A DNA stretch of 64,000 nt from Candidatus Daviesbacteria bacterium. GTDB lineage: Bacteria > Patescibacteria > Microgenomatia > Daviesbacterales > UBA10151. Below, one piece after another: positions 8,727 through 16,264 of this stretch. Under the pieces are notes generated by a model. It was not told where the DNA came from. It ran no database searches and saw only the letters and a list, made by a program, of their open reading frames with translations. The DNA lies in assembly GCA_028687915.1 (NCBI GenBank), contig JAQTZF010000001.1:62001-126000 (forward strand). Reading direction: 5' to 3'. The position numbers and the translations under genes were made by a program. The number at the start of each line of letters is the position of its first letter. The first letter of the stretch is position 1.

Positions 8727-9323
8727 ATGCATAATCCAGATTCCTTTTACAAAGCTTCGCATGGCCAGATTTTTCAAACAGAATTAAGTGATGGTGCAAC
8801 TTTTTCTGATCCAATACAAGGAGATTTTAATGCAAGAATGTCTGCCGAAGGATATGTTTCATTTTCAGAACACAGAAGAGAAGGGCCTATTACAGATCTA
8901 CAAATGAGATTTGAGCCTTGCGGATTCGTTTTAGGGGAAAGACGCTCACATACACTCTGGAGCTCTGATTCCATGTGCGATGACAGATTAGATATTAGTC
9001 CAGAAGAGTTTTTAAATCATCCCGAATTATTTTATCCCTTTACCAGCCGCTTATCTCTTGTTGCAGTGATGTTAGAACAAATTCCTAATCAATTACCAGA
9101 AGCTTATCCAAAATTAAAAGGCAAATTCCCCTATGAACTGGTTTTTGATCTTAATAGATTTCTTCAATATCCTGAACAAACCAGAGCTATTTTAGATTCA
9201 AAATATGGAATTGATATTGATATTTTTGCTCATGATCCAAATTATACAAATATTTTAGAAAGTAAGAGAATTAATATTGAGTCTCTTTTAAGAAGAGCGC
9301 ACAAGTATTTTAAATATGATTAA
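8727..9323 (+). CDS. Hypothetical protein, first gene of the ispGH operon
   Basis: 198 residues, soluble, no signal peptide, no family I recognise. It is rich in aromatic and acidic residues and has a conserved-looking middle (FEPCGFVLGERRSHTLW). The stop overlaps the ispG start by 8 bp, so it is translationally coupled to the terminal MEP-pathway genes. A link to isoprenoid metabolism is suggested only by this coupling. Confidence 0.7.
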   Translation: MHNPDSFYKASHGQIFQTELSDGATFSDPIQGDFNARMSAEGYVSFSEHRREGPITDLQMRFEPCGFVLGERRSHTLWSSDSMCDDRLDISPEEFLNHPELFYPFTSRLSLVAVMLEQIPNQLPEAYPKLKGKFPYELVFDLNRFLQYPEQTRAILDSKYGIDIDIFAHDPNYTNILESKRINIESLLRRAHKYFKYD

Positions 9324-10389
9324 AAAAATTACCAGAGTTGTAAAAGTTGGAAATTTGAAACTCGGAGGAGACAATCCAATCCGGATTCAGTCAATGTGTG
9401 ACACTGATACTAGAAATGTTAAGGCTACTGTTAAACAAATTCTGGAACTGGAAAAAGCAGGATGCGAAATTATTCGTGTAGCAATTCCAGACATGGAAGC
9501 AGCACAAGCAATTGGAAAAATAAAAAAACAAATTCACATTCCCCTGGTTGCTGATATTCATTTTGATTATTTATTAGCACTTGAAGTAATTAAACAAGGC
9601 ATTGATAAAGTCAGAATTAACCCGGGAAATATTGGATCTGAAGAAAAGGTCAAAGCAGTTGTTGAAGCTTGTAAGAAAAAAAATATTCCTATCAGAATTG
9701 GAGTAAATGTTGGTTCTATTGAAAAAGAGTTACTGGAAAAATATGGTCCTACTCCTAAAGCAGCAGTTGAATCTGCTTTAGGGCATGTAAGAATTTTAGA
9801 AAAGCTAAATTTTTACGATACATTAATTTCCATTAAATTTAATTCTGTTCCACAACTTCTTGAAGGATATCGTATTCTTTCTAAAAAGGTTGATTACCCT
9901 CTTCATTTAGGAGTAACCCATGCTGGTCCCGCTTTTATGGGAACTGTTAAAAATGCTGTTGGACTTGGGATTTTAATTAACGAAGGTATTGGTGCTACTA
10001 TTAGAGTATCTTTGACAGCTGACCCAAAAGAAGAAGTCAAAGCCGGATGGGCAATATTACAAGCACTTGAGTTAAGGCGAAATGGCCCGGAATTAATTTC
10101 CTGCCCCACTTGTGGCAGAACAGAGATTGATTTAATTTCTTTAACCAACAAGGTTGAACAAGCATTAAAAAAGATTAAAGCTCCTCTTAAAGTAGCTGTT
10201 ATGGGATGCGTGGTAAATGGACCTGGCGAAGCCCGGGAAGCAGATGTAGGAGTAGCAGCTGGTAAAGGAATGGGTGCAATTTTTGTCAAAGGGAAAGTAG
10301 TAAAAACTGTGAAAGAAAATCAGATATTACCAGCATTACTTAAAGAAATTAATATATTAGCAAAAAATGCAGAAAAAAATAAAATCTAG
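9316..10389 (+). CDS. ispG: 4-hydroxy-3-methylbut-2-enyl diphosphate synthase (IspG/GcpE)
   Basis: Reduces methylerythritol cyclodiphosphate to HMBPP, the penultimate step of the MEP pathway, using a [4Fe-4S] cluster. The cluster ligands are visible: 'SCPTCGRTEIDL' (Cys263, Cys266) and 'VMGCVVNGPGEAREAD' (Cys298, Glu305). The TIM-barrel N-terminus begins 'VKVGNLKLGGDNPIRIQSM'. At 357 residues it is the short bacterial type without the plant-type insert. It overlaps both neighbours (8 bp and 23 bp), forming a tight operon with ispH. Confidence 0.96.
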   Translation: MIKKITRVVKVGNLKLGGDNPIRIQSMCDTDTRNVKATVKQILELEKAGCEIIRVAIPDMEAAQAIGKIKKQIHIPLVADIHFDYLLALEVIKQGIDKVRINPGNIGSEEKVKAVVEACKKKNIPIRIGVNVGSIEKELLEKYGPTPKAAVESALGHVRILEKLNFYDTLISIKFNSVPQLLEGYRILSKKVDYPLHLGVTHAGPAFMGTVKNAVGLGILINEGIGATIRVSLTADPKEEVKAGWAILQALELRRNGPELISCPTCGRTEIDLISLTNKVEQALKKIKAPLKVAVMGCVVNGPGEAREADVGVAAGKGMGAIFVKGKVVKTVKENQILPALLKEINILAKNAEKNKI

Positions 10390-11314
10390 ATTTCCTAAAA
10401 AATTACTCTTAGCAAATCCCAGAGGTTTTTGTGCCGGTGTAAAACGGGCAATTGATACACTTGATGATTTAGTTAAAAAATATCCAAATCAAACTATTTA
10501 TTGTTATCACCAGATTGTTCATAACAAGACAGTTGTAAATGACTTTCAGAAAAAAGGAGTTGTTTTTGTAGAAAATTTAGATGAGGTGCCAGAAAGCAGT
10601 ATTCTGGTTTTTTCTTCCCATGGTGTTTCCCCTGCTATCCGCCTGAAAGCTAAGGACAGACAATTGAAGGCTGTTGATGCCACCTGCCCTTTTGTTTTAA
10701 AAACTCATATGGAAGTCAAACAATATGCTGCCAATAATTATAAAATTATTTATATTGGGCAAACAAACCATGATGAAACAATTGGAACAACAGGTGAAGC
10801 TCCAAATCAAACTTACACTATAACCAAACAAGAAGACATTGATTTGTTAAATTTTCCAAAAGATTCAGATATTGCATTAGTTACCCAAACAACTTTATCT
10901 TTTGATGAAACTGAAAGCTTAGTTAAATCTATAGAAAAAAAGTTTCCAAAAATAATTAAACCAAAACTATCTGATATTTGCTCTGCCACTCAAAGCAGAC
11001 AAAACGGTGTTAAAGAAATTGTTAAAAAAGGTGCCCAGGTAGTTATAGTAATGGGATCAAAAAATAGTTCAAATTCCAATAAACTAAAAACTGTAGCAGA
11101 AAAAATGGGAGCAAAAGCATATCTTGTTGATGATATCTCTGAAATTAATTTAGCAAACCTTGAGAATATTAATTATGTAGGTTTAACTGCCGGAGCATCA
11201 CTGCCAGAATATAAAGTTACAGAAGCAATTGAGTGGTTTAAAAAACAAGGTACACAAGATATTGAGGAAATTACAGGAGATCAGGAAAGGTTAATTACTT
11301 TTCAACCACAATAG
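10367..11314 (+). CDS. ispH: 4-hydroxy-3-methylbut-2-enyl diphosphate reductase (IspH/LytB)
   Basis: Last MEP-pathway enzyme; converts HMBPP to IPP and DMAPP with a [4Fe-4S] cluster. The three cluster cysteines are in 'NPRGFCAGVKRAID' (Cys22), 'DATCPFVLKTH' (Cys107) and 'LSDICSATQSRQ' (Cys205). His residues in 'CYHQIVHN' and 'FSSHGVSP' bind the diphosphate. It starts inside ispG (ATG at 10367) and its 3' end overlaps the convergent ferredoxin gene by 20 bp; that ferredoxin could be the electron donor (inference). Confidence 0.96.
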   Translation: MQKKIKSRFPKKLLLANPRGFCAGVKRAIDTLDDLVKKYPNQTIYCYHQIVHNKTVVNDFQKKGVVFVENLDEVPESSILVFSSHGVSPAIRLKAKDRQLKAVDATCPFVLKTHMEVKQYAANNYKIIYIGQTNHDETIGTTGEAPNQTYTITKQEDIDLLNFPKDSDIALVTQTTLSFDETESLVKSIEKKFPKIIKPKLSDICSATQSRQNGVKEIVKKGAQVVIVMGSKNSSNSNKLKTVAEKMGAKAYLVDDISEINLANLENINYVGLTAGASLPEYKVTEAIEWFKKQGTQDIEEITGDQERLITFQPQ

Positions 11315-11519
11315 CGGTGGTTGGACAACTGGCTGCTGCCTCTTCAATTGTTTTAGCATCATCATAAGGACCTTCCTCTTTTACTACACTAATTGATTCA
11401 CCATCTAACTCAAATGTTTTAGGAGCCATGAATACACATGAGGAACAAGAGATACATTCAGGTCTTTTTATAGAGATCTTTACATCTCCTGCTTGGTAGG
11501 TTTTAGTTTTATCTGACAT
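11295..11519 (-). CDS. Single-cluster 4Fe-4S ferredoxin
   Basis: 74 residues from the ATG at 11519. Ligand motif 'CISCSSC' (Cys-x2-Cys-x2-Cys) with the fourth Cys in 'ASCPTTAI' gives one [4Fe-4S] cluster, the layout of small monocluster ferredoxins. It acts as a soluble electron carrier. TTGATA-18 bp-TAAAAT lies directly upstream on the minus strand, the -10 ending about 6 nt before the ATG. It diverges from the Cys-rich ArsR-type regulator and is convergent with ispH, an Fe-S enzyme needing low-potential electrons. Confidence 0.9.
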   Translation of the reverse strand: MSDKTKTYQAGDVKISIKRPECISCSSCVFMAPKTFELDGESISVVKEEGPYDDAKTIEEAAASCPTTAIVVEK

Positions 11520-11556
11520 GTTCACCATTTTACACAATTTGATTGACAAATATCAA

Positions 11557-11578
11557 CATATAGATTACCATCTATATG
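11557..11578. promoter_or_regulatory. Perfect inverted-repeat operator
   Basis: CATATAGAT-TACC-ATCTATATG, a 9-bp perfect inverted repeat with a 4-bp spacer, ends one base before the ATG of the ArsR-type regulator. A TTGACA box lies at 11543-11548, so the operator covers the -10 area. The ferredoxin promoter is adjacent on the other strand. The size and symmetry fit a dimeric winged-helix repressor site, probably autoregulatory. Confidence 0.6.
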
Positions 11579-11579
11579 T

Positions 11580-11843
11580 ATGAAGCTAACTTCTAGTTGC
11601 GGTGGTTGTTTTGCAGGTCTTTCTTGTGGCACTCGCATGGAAATTATCACACTTTTACAGAAAAAAAAGCAAATGAGTGTTTCTGATATTGCCAAACATT
11701 TTAAATTAGCTCAACCAACAGTTACCCACCATTTAAAATTCCTGGAAGAAGTTGGAGTACTTGCCTCTAAAAAAGAAGGTAGGCAGGTTTTTTATACTCT
11801 GGCTCCTGATTGTGATAATAAAGATTGTCATATTTTTGATTAA
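11580..11843 (+). CDS. ArsR-type winged-helix regulator with Cys-rich ends
   Basis: 87 residues. The helix-turn-helix 'MSVSDIAKHFKLAQPTVTHH' and wing 'LASKKEGRQVFYTL' are classic ArsR. The N-terminus has 'CGGCFAGLSC' and the C-terminus 'DCDNKDCHIF', five cysteines in all, positioned like ligands for a metal or Fe-S cluster (inference). The TAA overlaps the iscS start (TAATG). A regulator co-transcribed with iscS-iscU suggests it replaces IscR as sensor of Fe-S or metal status. No room is left for a ribosome-binding site between the operator and the ATG. Confidence 0.85.
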   Translation: MKLTSSCGGCFAGLSCGTRMEIITLLQKKKQMSVSDIAKHFKLAQPTVTHHLKFLEEVGVLASKKEGRQVFYTLAPDCDNKDCHIFD

Positions 11844-13030
11844 TGAAATCTATCTATTTAGATTATGCTGCCACTACTCCAGTTGATCCACAGGTTGTAA
11901 AAAAAATGCAACCATATTTTTCTGACTATTTTGGTAATCCATCAGAGATTCATAAATGGGGTTTAAAAGCCTCTGAAGGCATAAAAAATGCCCGCACTCA
12001 GATTTCAAAGGCCTTGAACTGCAACCCTTCAGAAATCACATTTACCAGCTGTGCTACAGAATCTATTAATTTAGCCCACAAAGGATTAATTGAAGCAGTT
12101 AGAAATCAAGACAAAAAAATAATTCCCCATATTATAACTACTCAAATAGAACATAAAGCAGTTTTAGAAACATGCAAACATTTAGAAAAACTTAATTGGG
12201 CTAAGGTAACTTATTTACCAGTTGATGAATTTGGTTTAATTTCTATAAATGATTTGGGAAAAGCGATTACCAAAGATACAGTTTTAGTTTCTATTATGTT
12301 TGTGAACAATGAGGTTGGATCTATCCAACCAATTGCTGAAATTGGAAAATTACTTAAAACAAAATACCCAAAGATCTTTTTCCATGCTGATGCTACTCAA
12401 GCTCTTCCCTATTTTGATTGCGATGTTAATAAACTTAATATTGATCTGCTATCTTTTACCGGACATAAAATTTATGCTCCCAAGGGAATTGGTGCATTAT
12501 TTATTAAAAGTGGTACTCCCATAATCAGACAACAAGACGGTGGTTCTCAGGAAAATAATTTAAGAGCTGGTACAGAATCAGTACCTTTAATTGTAGGACT
12601 CGGACAAGCAACAGAACTAATTATAAAAAACAGAGCAAAAGAATCATCCCGTTTGAAAACTTTACAAAAAAATTTAATCTCAAAGTTAACAGAAATTCCT
12701 GGAATAAAATTAACAGGTCACCCAGAAAAAAGAGCTCCTCACATTGCTTCTTTTATTGTTAAAGATGTAGAAGGAGAATCAATGATGCTGCTTTTATCAG
12801 ATTTAGGGATAGCAGTTTCCACTGGTTCTGCCTGTAACAGCCAAGTATTATCTTCATCTCATGTGTTAGATGCTATGGGAATTGCTGCAGAAGATTCTCA
12901 TGGATCTTTAAGACTTTCTTTAGGAAAAGATACAACTAAAGAGGATATAGAATACACAATCAAATCAATTAAGAAGGTTGTTACAACTTTAAGGAAGATG
13001 TCACCAGATTTAACAGGAATAGAATTTTAA
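11843..13030 (+). CDS. iscS: Cysteine desulfurase (IscS/NifS family)
   Basis: PLP enzyme that takes sulfur from cysteine for Fe-S clusters and tRNA thiolation. 'YLDYAATTPVDPQVV' opens the protein; the PLP lysine is in 'SFTGHKIYAPKG' (Lys209), preceded by 'HADATQALPY'. The persulfide-forming Cys331 lies in 'STGSACNSQVL'. At 395 residues it is full length. It is co-transcribed with iscU one base downstream and is likely controlled by the regulator just upstream. Confidence 0.95.
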   Translation: MKSIYLDYAATTPVDPQVVKKMQPYFSDYFGNPSEIHKWGLKASEGIKNARTQISKALNCNPSEITFTSCATESINLAHKGLIEAVRNQDKKIIPHIITTQIEHKAVLETCKHLEKLNWAKVTYLPVDEFGLISINDLGKAITKDTVLVSIMFVNNEVGSIQPIAEIGKLLKTKYPKIFFHADATQALPYFDCDVNKLNIDLLSFTGHKIYAPKGIGALFIKSGTPIIRQQDGGSQENNLRAGTESVPLIVGLGQATELIIKNRAKESSRLKTLQKNLISKLTEIPGIKLTGHPEKRAPHIASFIVKDVEGESMMLLLSDLGIAVSTGSACNSQVLSSSHVLDAMGIAAEDSHGSLRLSLGKDTTKEDIEYTIKSIKKVVTTLRKMSPDLTGIEF

Positions 13031-13031
13031 T

Positions 13032-13430
13032 ATGGATTTAACTTATACAAAAGAAGTTTTAAAACATTTAAAGTCTCCCAAAAATATGGGAAAAATTAAA
13101 AACCCTGATGGTGAAGGTATGGTGGGTAACAGAGTTTGTGGAGATATTATGAAAATGTATCTTAAAATTATTAAAAATGAAAAGGGTGAAGAAATTATTT
13201 CTGATATTAAATTTCAAACTTTAGGCTGTGGAGCTGCCATTGCTACTTCTTCTGTTTTAACTACTTTAGCAAAAGGAAAAACTATCAAAGAAGCTTTAAA
13301 AATTTCAAAGGATGATATTATTCAAGCCTTGGGTGGATTACCTGCTATCAAAGTACACTGTTCAATCTTAGCTGATGAGGCACTCAAAAAAGCTGTAGAA
13401 AATTACTGTTCTACTTTAAAGCAGCATTAA
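13032..13430 (+). CDS. iscU: Fe-S scaffold protein (IscU/NifU N-terminal type)
   Basis: 132 residues. Receives sulfur from IscS and assembles clusters. The three conserved cysteines are in 'GNRVCGDIMKMYL' (Cys36), 'QTLGCGAAIATSS' (Cys66) and 'AIKVHCSILADEAL' (Cys110). It follows iscS by one base. No hscAB or iscA is nearby, so this is a minimal cluster-assembly set. The 3' end overlaps the convergent DsbA-like gene by 20 bp. Confidence 0.93.
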   Translation: MDLTYTKEVLKHLKSPKNMGKIKNPDGEGMVGNRVCGDIMKMYLKIIKNEKGEEIISDIKFQTLGCGAAIATSSVLTTLAKGKTIKEALKISKDDIIQALGGLPAIKVHCSILADEALKKAVENYCSTLKQH

Positions 13431-14217
13431 TTGTGGCTTCCATTGCAGAATAAGGAACAGCTCCTGGATAATTGATTGTGTTTAGATAAAAGCTTGGAGT
13501 TCCCTGAATATTTAATCCACTAGCAATAGTTTGATCTGTCTGTAATTGATTATCATATTTGCCACTATCTAGACATGCTTTCATAGCTGTTGGATCAAAA
13601 ACAGGAGTAAGAAAAGCTGCCATATCCCCGGATTTAGTTTTATCATTTTTGACAGTATTATTTAACAAATCATATCCTTTTTCACTCATGAGAAGATTGT
13701 GAACTTCCCAGAATTTTCCTTTTTCAAAGGCACAGTAAAATGCTTTTGTTCCCATTTCCCCTGCCCCATGACCTGGGAAATATATCCAGGCAAAAGAAGC
13801 TTTACCTGATTGAACTAATTTCTCAATTTCAGCAACAGGAGCAACATATGTCCCACCATCCTTAACTAATGTAAATTTAGAACCCATCTGTTTATTTAAG
13901 GCTGAATTTTGACCAGCTGCTGCCTGACAATAAGGACAACTTGGATCAGATATTTCTATAGCAACTAGTTTGTTATTTGAATCACCAAATTTAATAAGTG
14001 CTTTATTAAAAGAATCTTTTATTTGAGCTAAGCTGATTGGAGCTTGGGTAGGCTGCGCTTGAGTAGATGGAGTTGGGGTTACAGTTGCTACTCCTTTTAC
14101 ACCTTTAGTTTCAAGCTTCACAGGAATAACACCACCAGAAATTAAGATTGCAACAGCAATAACAATTGAACCAATTAGAATAGCAACAGGAGATGTTAAA
14201 AAAGGTTTTTGGTCCAT
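13411..14217 (-). CDS. Membrane-anchored DsbA-like thiol oxidoreductase
   Basis: 268 residues. A transmembrane anchor (about 10-30) and a Thr/Pro/Gln linker (TVTPTPSTQAQPTQAPIS) precede a thioredoxin-fold domain with active site 'SDPSCPYCQAAAG' (Cys94, Cys97). The cis-Pro region is 'LNIQGTPSFYLN'. The helical insert between them fits the DsbA/BDB-type group. It probably acts outside the cell membrane in disulfide formation or exchange. Possible partners in the window are the CxxC proteins at 42582 and 43013. Confidence 0.88.
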   Translation of the reverse strand: MDQKPFLTSPVAILIGSIVIAVAILISGGVIPVKLETKGVKGVATVTPTPSTQAQPTQAPISLAQIKDSFNKALIKFGDSNNKLVAIEISDPSCPYCQAAAGQNSALNKQMGSKFTLVKDGGTYVAPVAEIEKLVQSGKASFAWIYFPGHGAGEMGTKAFYCAFEKGKFWEVHNLLMSEKGYDLLNNTVKNDKTKSGDMAAFLTPVFDPTAMKACLDSGKYDNQLQTDQTIASGLNIQGTPSFYLNTINYPGAVPYSAMEATINAALK

Positions 14218-14271
14218 AATTAGAAGGTGGAGCTAGTGTAGCTGAAGTTTTATTTAGTGTCAACCCCAATA

Positions 14272-14844
14272 CTAATTATATTGATTTTGAGCTACTTCTA
14301 AGCCTTTTTCTATAACCATTTCTATAGCTTTCACACCATCTTTGATCATTTTCTTAACTTTGCTTTTTTCATTGGGCATAAAATCTTCTACTACAAATTT
14401 ATTTGTGTCAAAATGTTTACCTGCTCTTTCCCCTCCCAATGAGTGAATATTACCAATTCCTAATCTAACTCTAATAAAATCAGGGGAGTTTAAATCTTTA
14501 ATCACAGATTCCACTCCATGATGTCCTGATCCTCCACCCCCAATTCTGATTTTTATTTTTCCCAAAGGTAAATCCAATTCATCATGAATTAAAATCACAT
14601 CAGATAAAGGAACTTTAAAATAATCTACAACTAACTTAACCCCCATACCGGAGTTATTCATAAAAGTTTGAGGCTTAATAAAAATCACATCACCGTTCTT
14701 TAAAACTTCTGATTTTAACTTCTTATCCAGCTTAAAATTATCTGTTAAGTGTTCTGTTAACTCATCCAGTACTTTAAACCCTAAATTATGTCTGGTGTTT
14801 TCATATTTATCCCCTGGATTACCTAAACCAATAATTAATTTCAT
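14272..14844 (-). CDS. pth: Peptidyl-tRNA hydrolase
   Basis: 190 residues. Releases tRNA from aborted peptidyl-tRNA. The N-terminus 'KLIIGLGNPGDKYENTRHN' holds the catalytic His19 and adjacent Asn; 'KPQTFMNNSG' and 'VILIHDELDLPLGKIKIR' are the other active-site blocks, with 'GGGGSGHHGVESV' following. Length and motifs are normal for the bacterial enzyme. It lies 9 bp upstream of nothing but the endonuclease Q gene's start side, that is, it is the next gene downstream in the same minus-strand run. Confidence 0.95.
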   Translation of the reverse strand: MKLIIGLGNPGDKYENTRHNLGFKVLDELTEHLTDNFKLDKKLKSEVLKNGDVIFIKPQTFMNNSGMGVKLVVDYFKVPLSDVILIHDELDLPLGKIKIRIGGGGSGHHGVESVIKDLNSPDFIRVRLGIGNIHSLGGERAGKHFDTNKFVVEDFMPNEKSKVKKMIKDGVKAIEMVIEKGLEVAQNQYN

Positions 14845-14853
14845 ACTATATAC

Positions 14854-16107
14854 TTATTTTATATCTTCTTCTGTTTCAGTTCCATCCCAAATATTTATTA
14901 CTCCATAAGTATTATCATAGCCAGGTTTGATTGATAGCTTGCCTTGTCTTACCCTATCAACTCCTTCAGCTATTTTTTCACCTGAATATAGTTTAATTAA
15001 ATCAAGGGAAGTTTTTGTTAATATTTTTAACTCAGGATCTAAATTCATTACTAATTTATCATATTCATTCCTAACCTTTTGTGTTCCCACCGATTGCCCC
15101 AGAGCTTCTGCAATTATTTTTTCCAAACCAACCAGCATTCTAAAACCAGGTCTATTGGGATATTTTTTAGATTTAATTACACCATCTATTGTCTCAAGAT
15201 CTAGATCAGCTACTGATCTGCTGGCTAATTTCTCTACTCTTTCAGCCACTCCAATGGTTAATCTTTTACCACATTTTGGACAAGTCTCTCCGTTTTTTCT
15301 GATATCTTCCGGCGAAGCAATTACATTACAATTCCTATGCCCTGACCAATGGTATTTTCCCTCCTCCGGAAAAAATTCTATAGTCCCAACAATATTTTGA
15401 GTTTTTAAATCACTGAGCAAATTACTATAACCTAAGTCTCCCTTAAACAAAGTAACTTCCCTCCCTATGTTGGGTAATGAATGGGCATCAGAAAAAGAGA
15501 CAATTGATTTATTATCTAAATCAGCTACTCTCCAATTCATCTCTGGTTCAGAAGACAAACCTGTTTCTACAGCATAAATTGAATCAGAAAATTCTCCAAA
15601 ACATTCTTTGAAAAAATCAAATCCCGACTCTGAACCAAATAAAGAAAACCATGGTGTCCAAATATGAGCTGGAATAATAATAGCTGATTTATCTACTCCA
15701 AAAACAATTTCACAAATTTGCTTAACACTTAATCCGGTAATAGGCCTGCCATCGGAAGCTAAGTTTACTTTTCGCTTTATGAGTTCTGCAGAAAGTTTGG
15801 AGACAGATTCAAAAGAGGGTAAAAAAATTACCAGATGAATTCTTCGGCATTTACCTCCTTCTGTATAAATACAGGAAATTTCTGTACTTAATAAGAATTT
15901 CACGCCATTATGTTGATATAAACCATTCCCCCATTCCCTTAAATCCTTTTTTAATTCTGCAAACCAAACAGGATGCAAAAAATCAGCAGTTCCCAATAAA
16001 TCTATCCCTTTAAACTTTGCCCATTTACTCAAATTAGGGATATTTAATTGAGGAGAACAAGCCCTAGAAAACCTTGAATGAAGATGCAAATCAGCCACAT
16101 ACGCCAT
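14854..16107 (-). CDS. Endonuclease Q-like PHP-domain DNA repair nuclease
   Basis: 417 residues. The PHP metal site begins with 'ADLHLHSRFSRACS' and continues with 'LGTADFLHP', 'LLSTEISCIY', 'IIPAHIWTPWFSLFG' and 'SFSDAHSLPNIGRE'. A zinc-binding piece with His and Cys follows (HWSGHRNCN, CPKCGKRL). This is the EndoQ layout; EndoQ nicks DNA 5' of deaminated bases and abasic sites and is best known from Archaea. It sits next to the archaeal-type DNA ligase, suggesting one repair module, perhaps acquired together (inference). Confidence 0.85.
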   Translation of the reverse strand: MAYVADLHLHSRFSRACSPQLNIPNLSKWAKFKGIDLLGTADFLHPVWFAELKKDLREWGNGLYQHNGVKFLLSTEISCIYTEGGKCRRIHLVIFLPSFESVSKLSAELIKRKVNLASDGRPITGLSVKQICEIVFGVDKSAIIIPAHIWTPWFSLFGSESGFDFFKECFGEFSDSIYAVETGLSSEPEMNWRVADLDNKSIVSFSDAHSLPNIGREVTLFKGDLGYSNLLSDLKTQNIVGTIEFFPEEGKYHWSGHRNCNVIASPEDIRKNGETCPKCGKRLTIGVAERVEKLASRSVADLDLETIDGVIKSKKYPNRPGFRMLVGLEKIIAEALGQSVGTQKVRNEYDKLVMNLDPELKILTKTSLDLIKLYSGEKIAEGVDRVRQGKLSIKPGYDNTYGVINIWDGTETEEDIK

Positions 16108-16122
16108 CGCCCTATTTTAACA

Positions 16123-16188
16123 TTATTTTTTGTACTGTTGTTCGTACATTTCTGAAATCTCTTTAACTGTTGTTGCATCCTCTGGGTG
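16123..16188 (-). pseudogene. Leftover 3' end of a second DNA ligase allele
   Basis: On the minus strand this stretch reads 'HPEDATTVKEISEMYEQQYK' followed by Lys and TAA. It aligns without gaps to the end of the intact ligase 80 bp upstream (RAEDCTTVAELKEMYKLQYK). No start or body is present. It fits the general ligase C-terminal pattern well, so it once was coding. The 76 bp between it and the ligase stop are not recognisable. Confidence 0.75.
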
Positions 16189-16264
16189 TTTAAGAACAAC
16201 GTAGCCATTCTAAGACAACGATCATTAGAATAGGCGAAGTTTTCGCAAGCGAGCAGTCTTTATC

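Noticed and set aside
9903..10289. 128-codon open frame on the minus strand
   Set aside because: Lies fully inside ispG, whose motifs are unmistakable; a shadow frame rich in Pro/Ser/Thr.
14927..15400. 157-codon open frame on the plus strand
   Set aside because: Antisense to the endonuclease Q-like gene; no motif, composition of a shadow.
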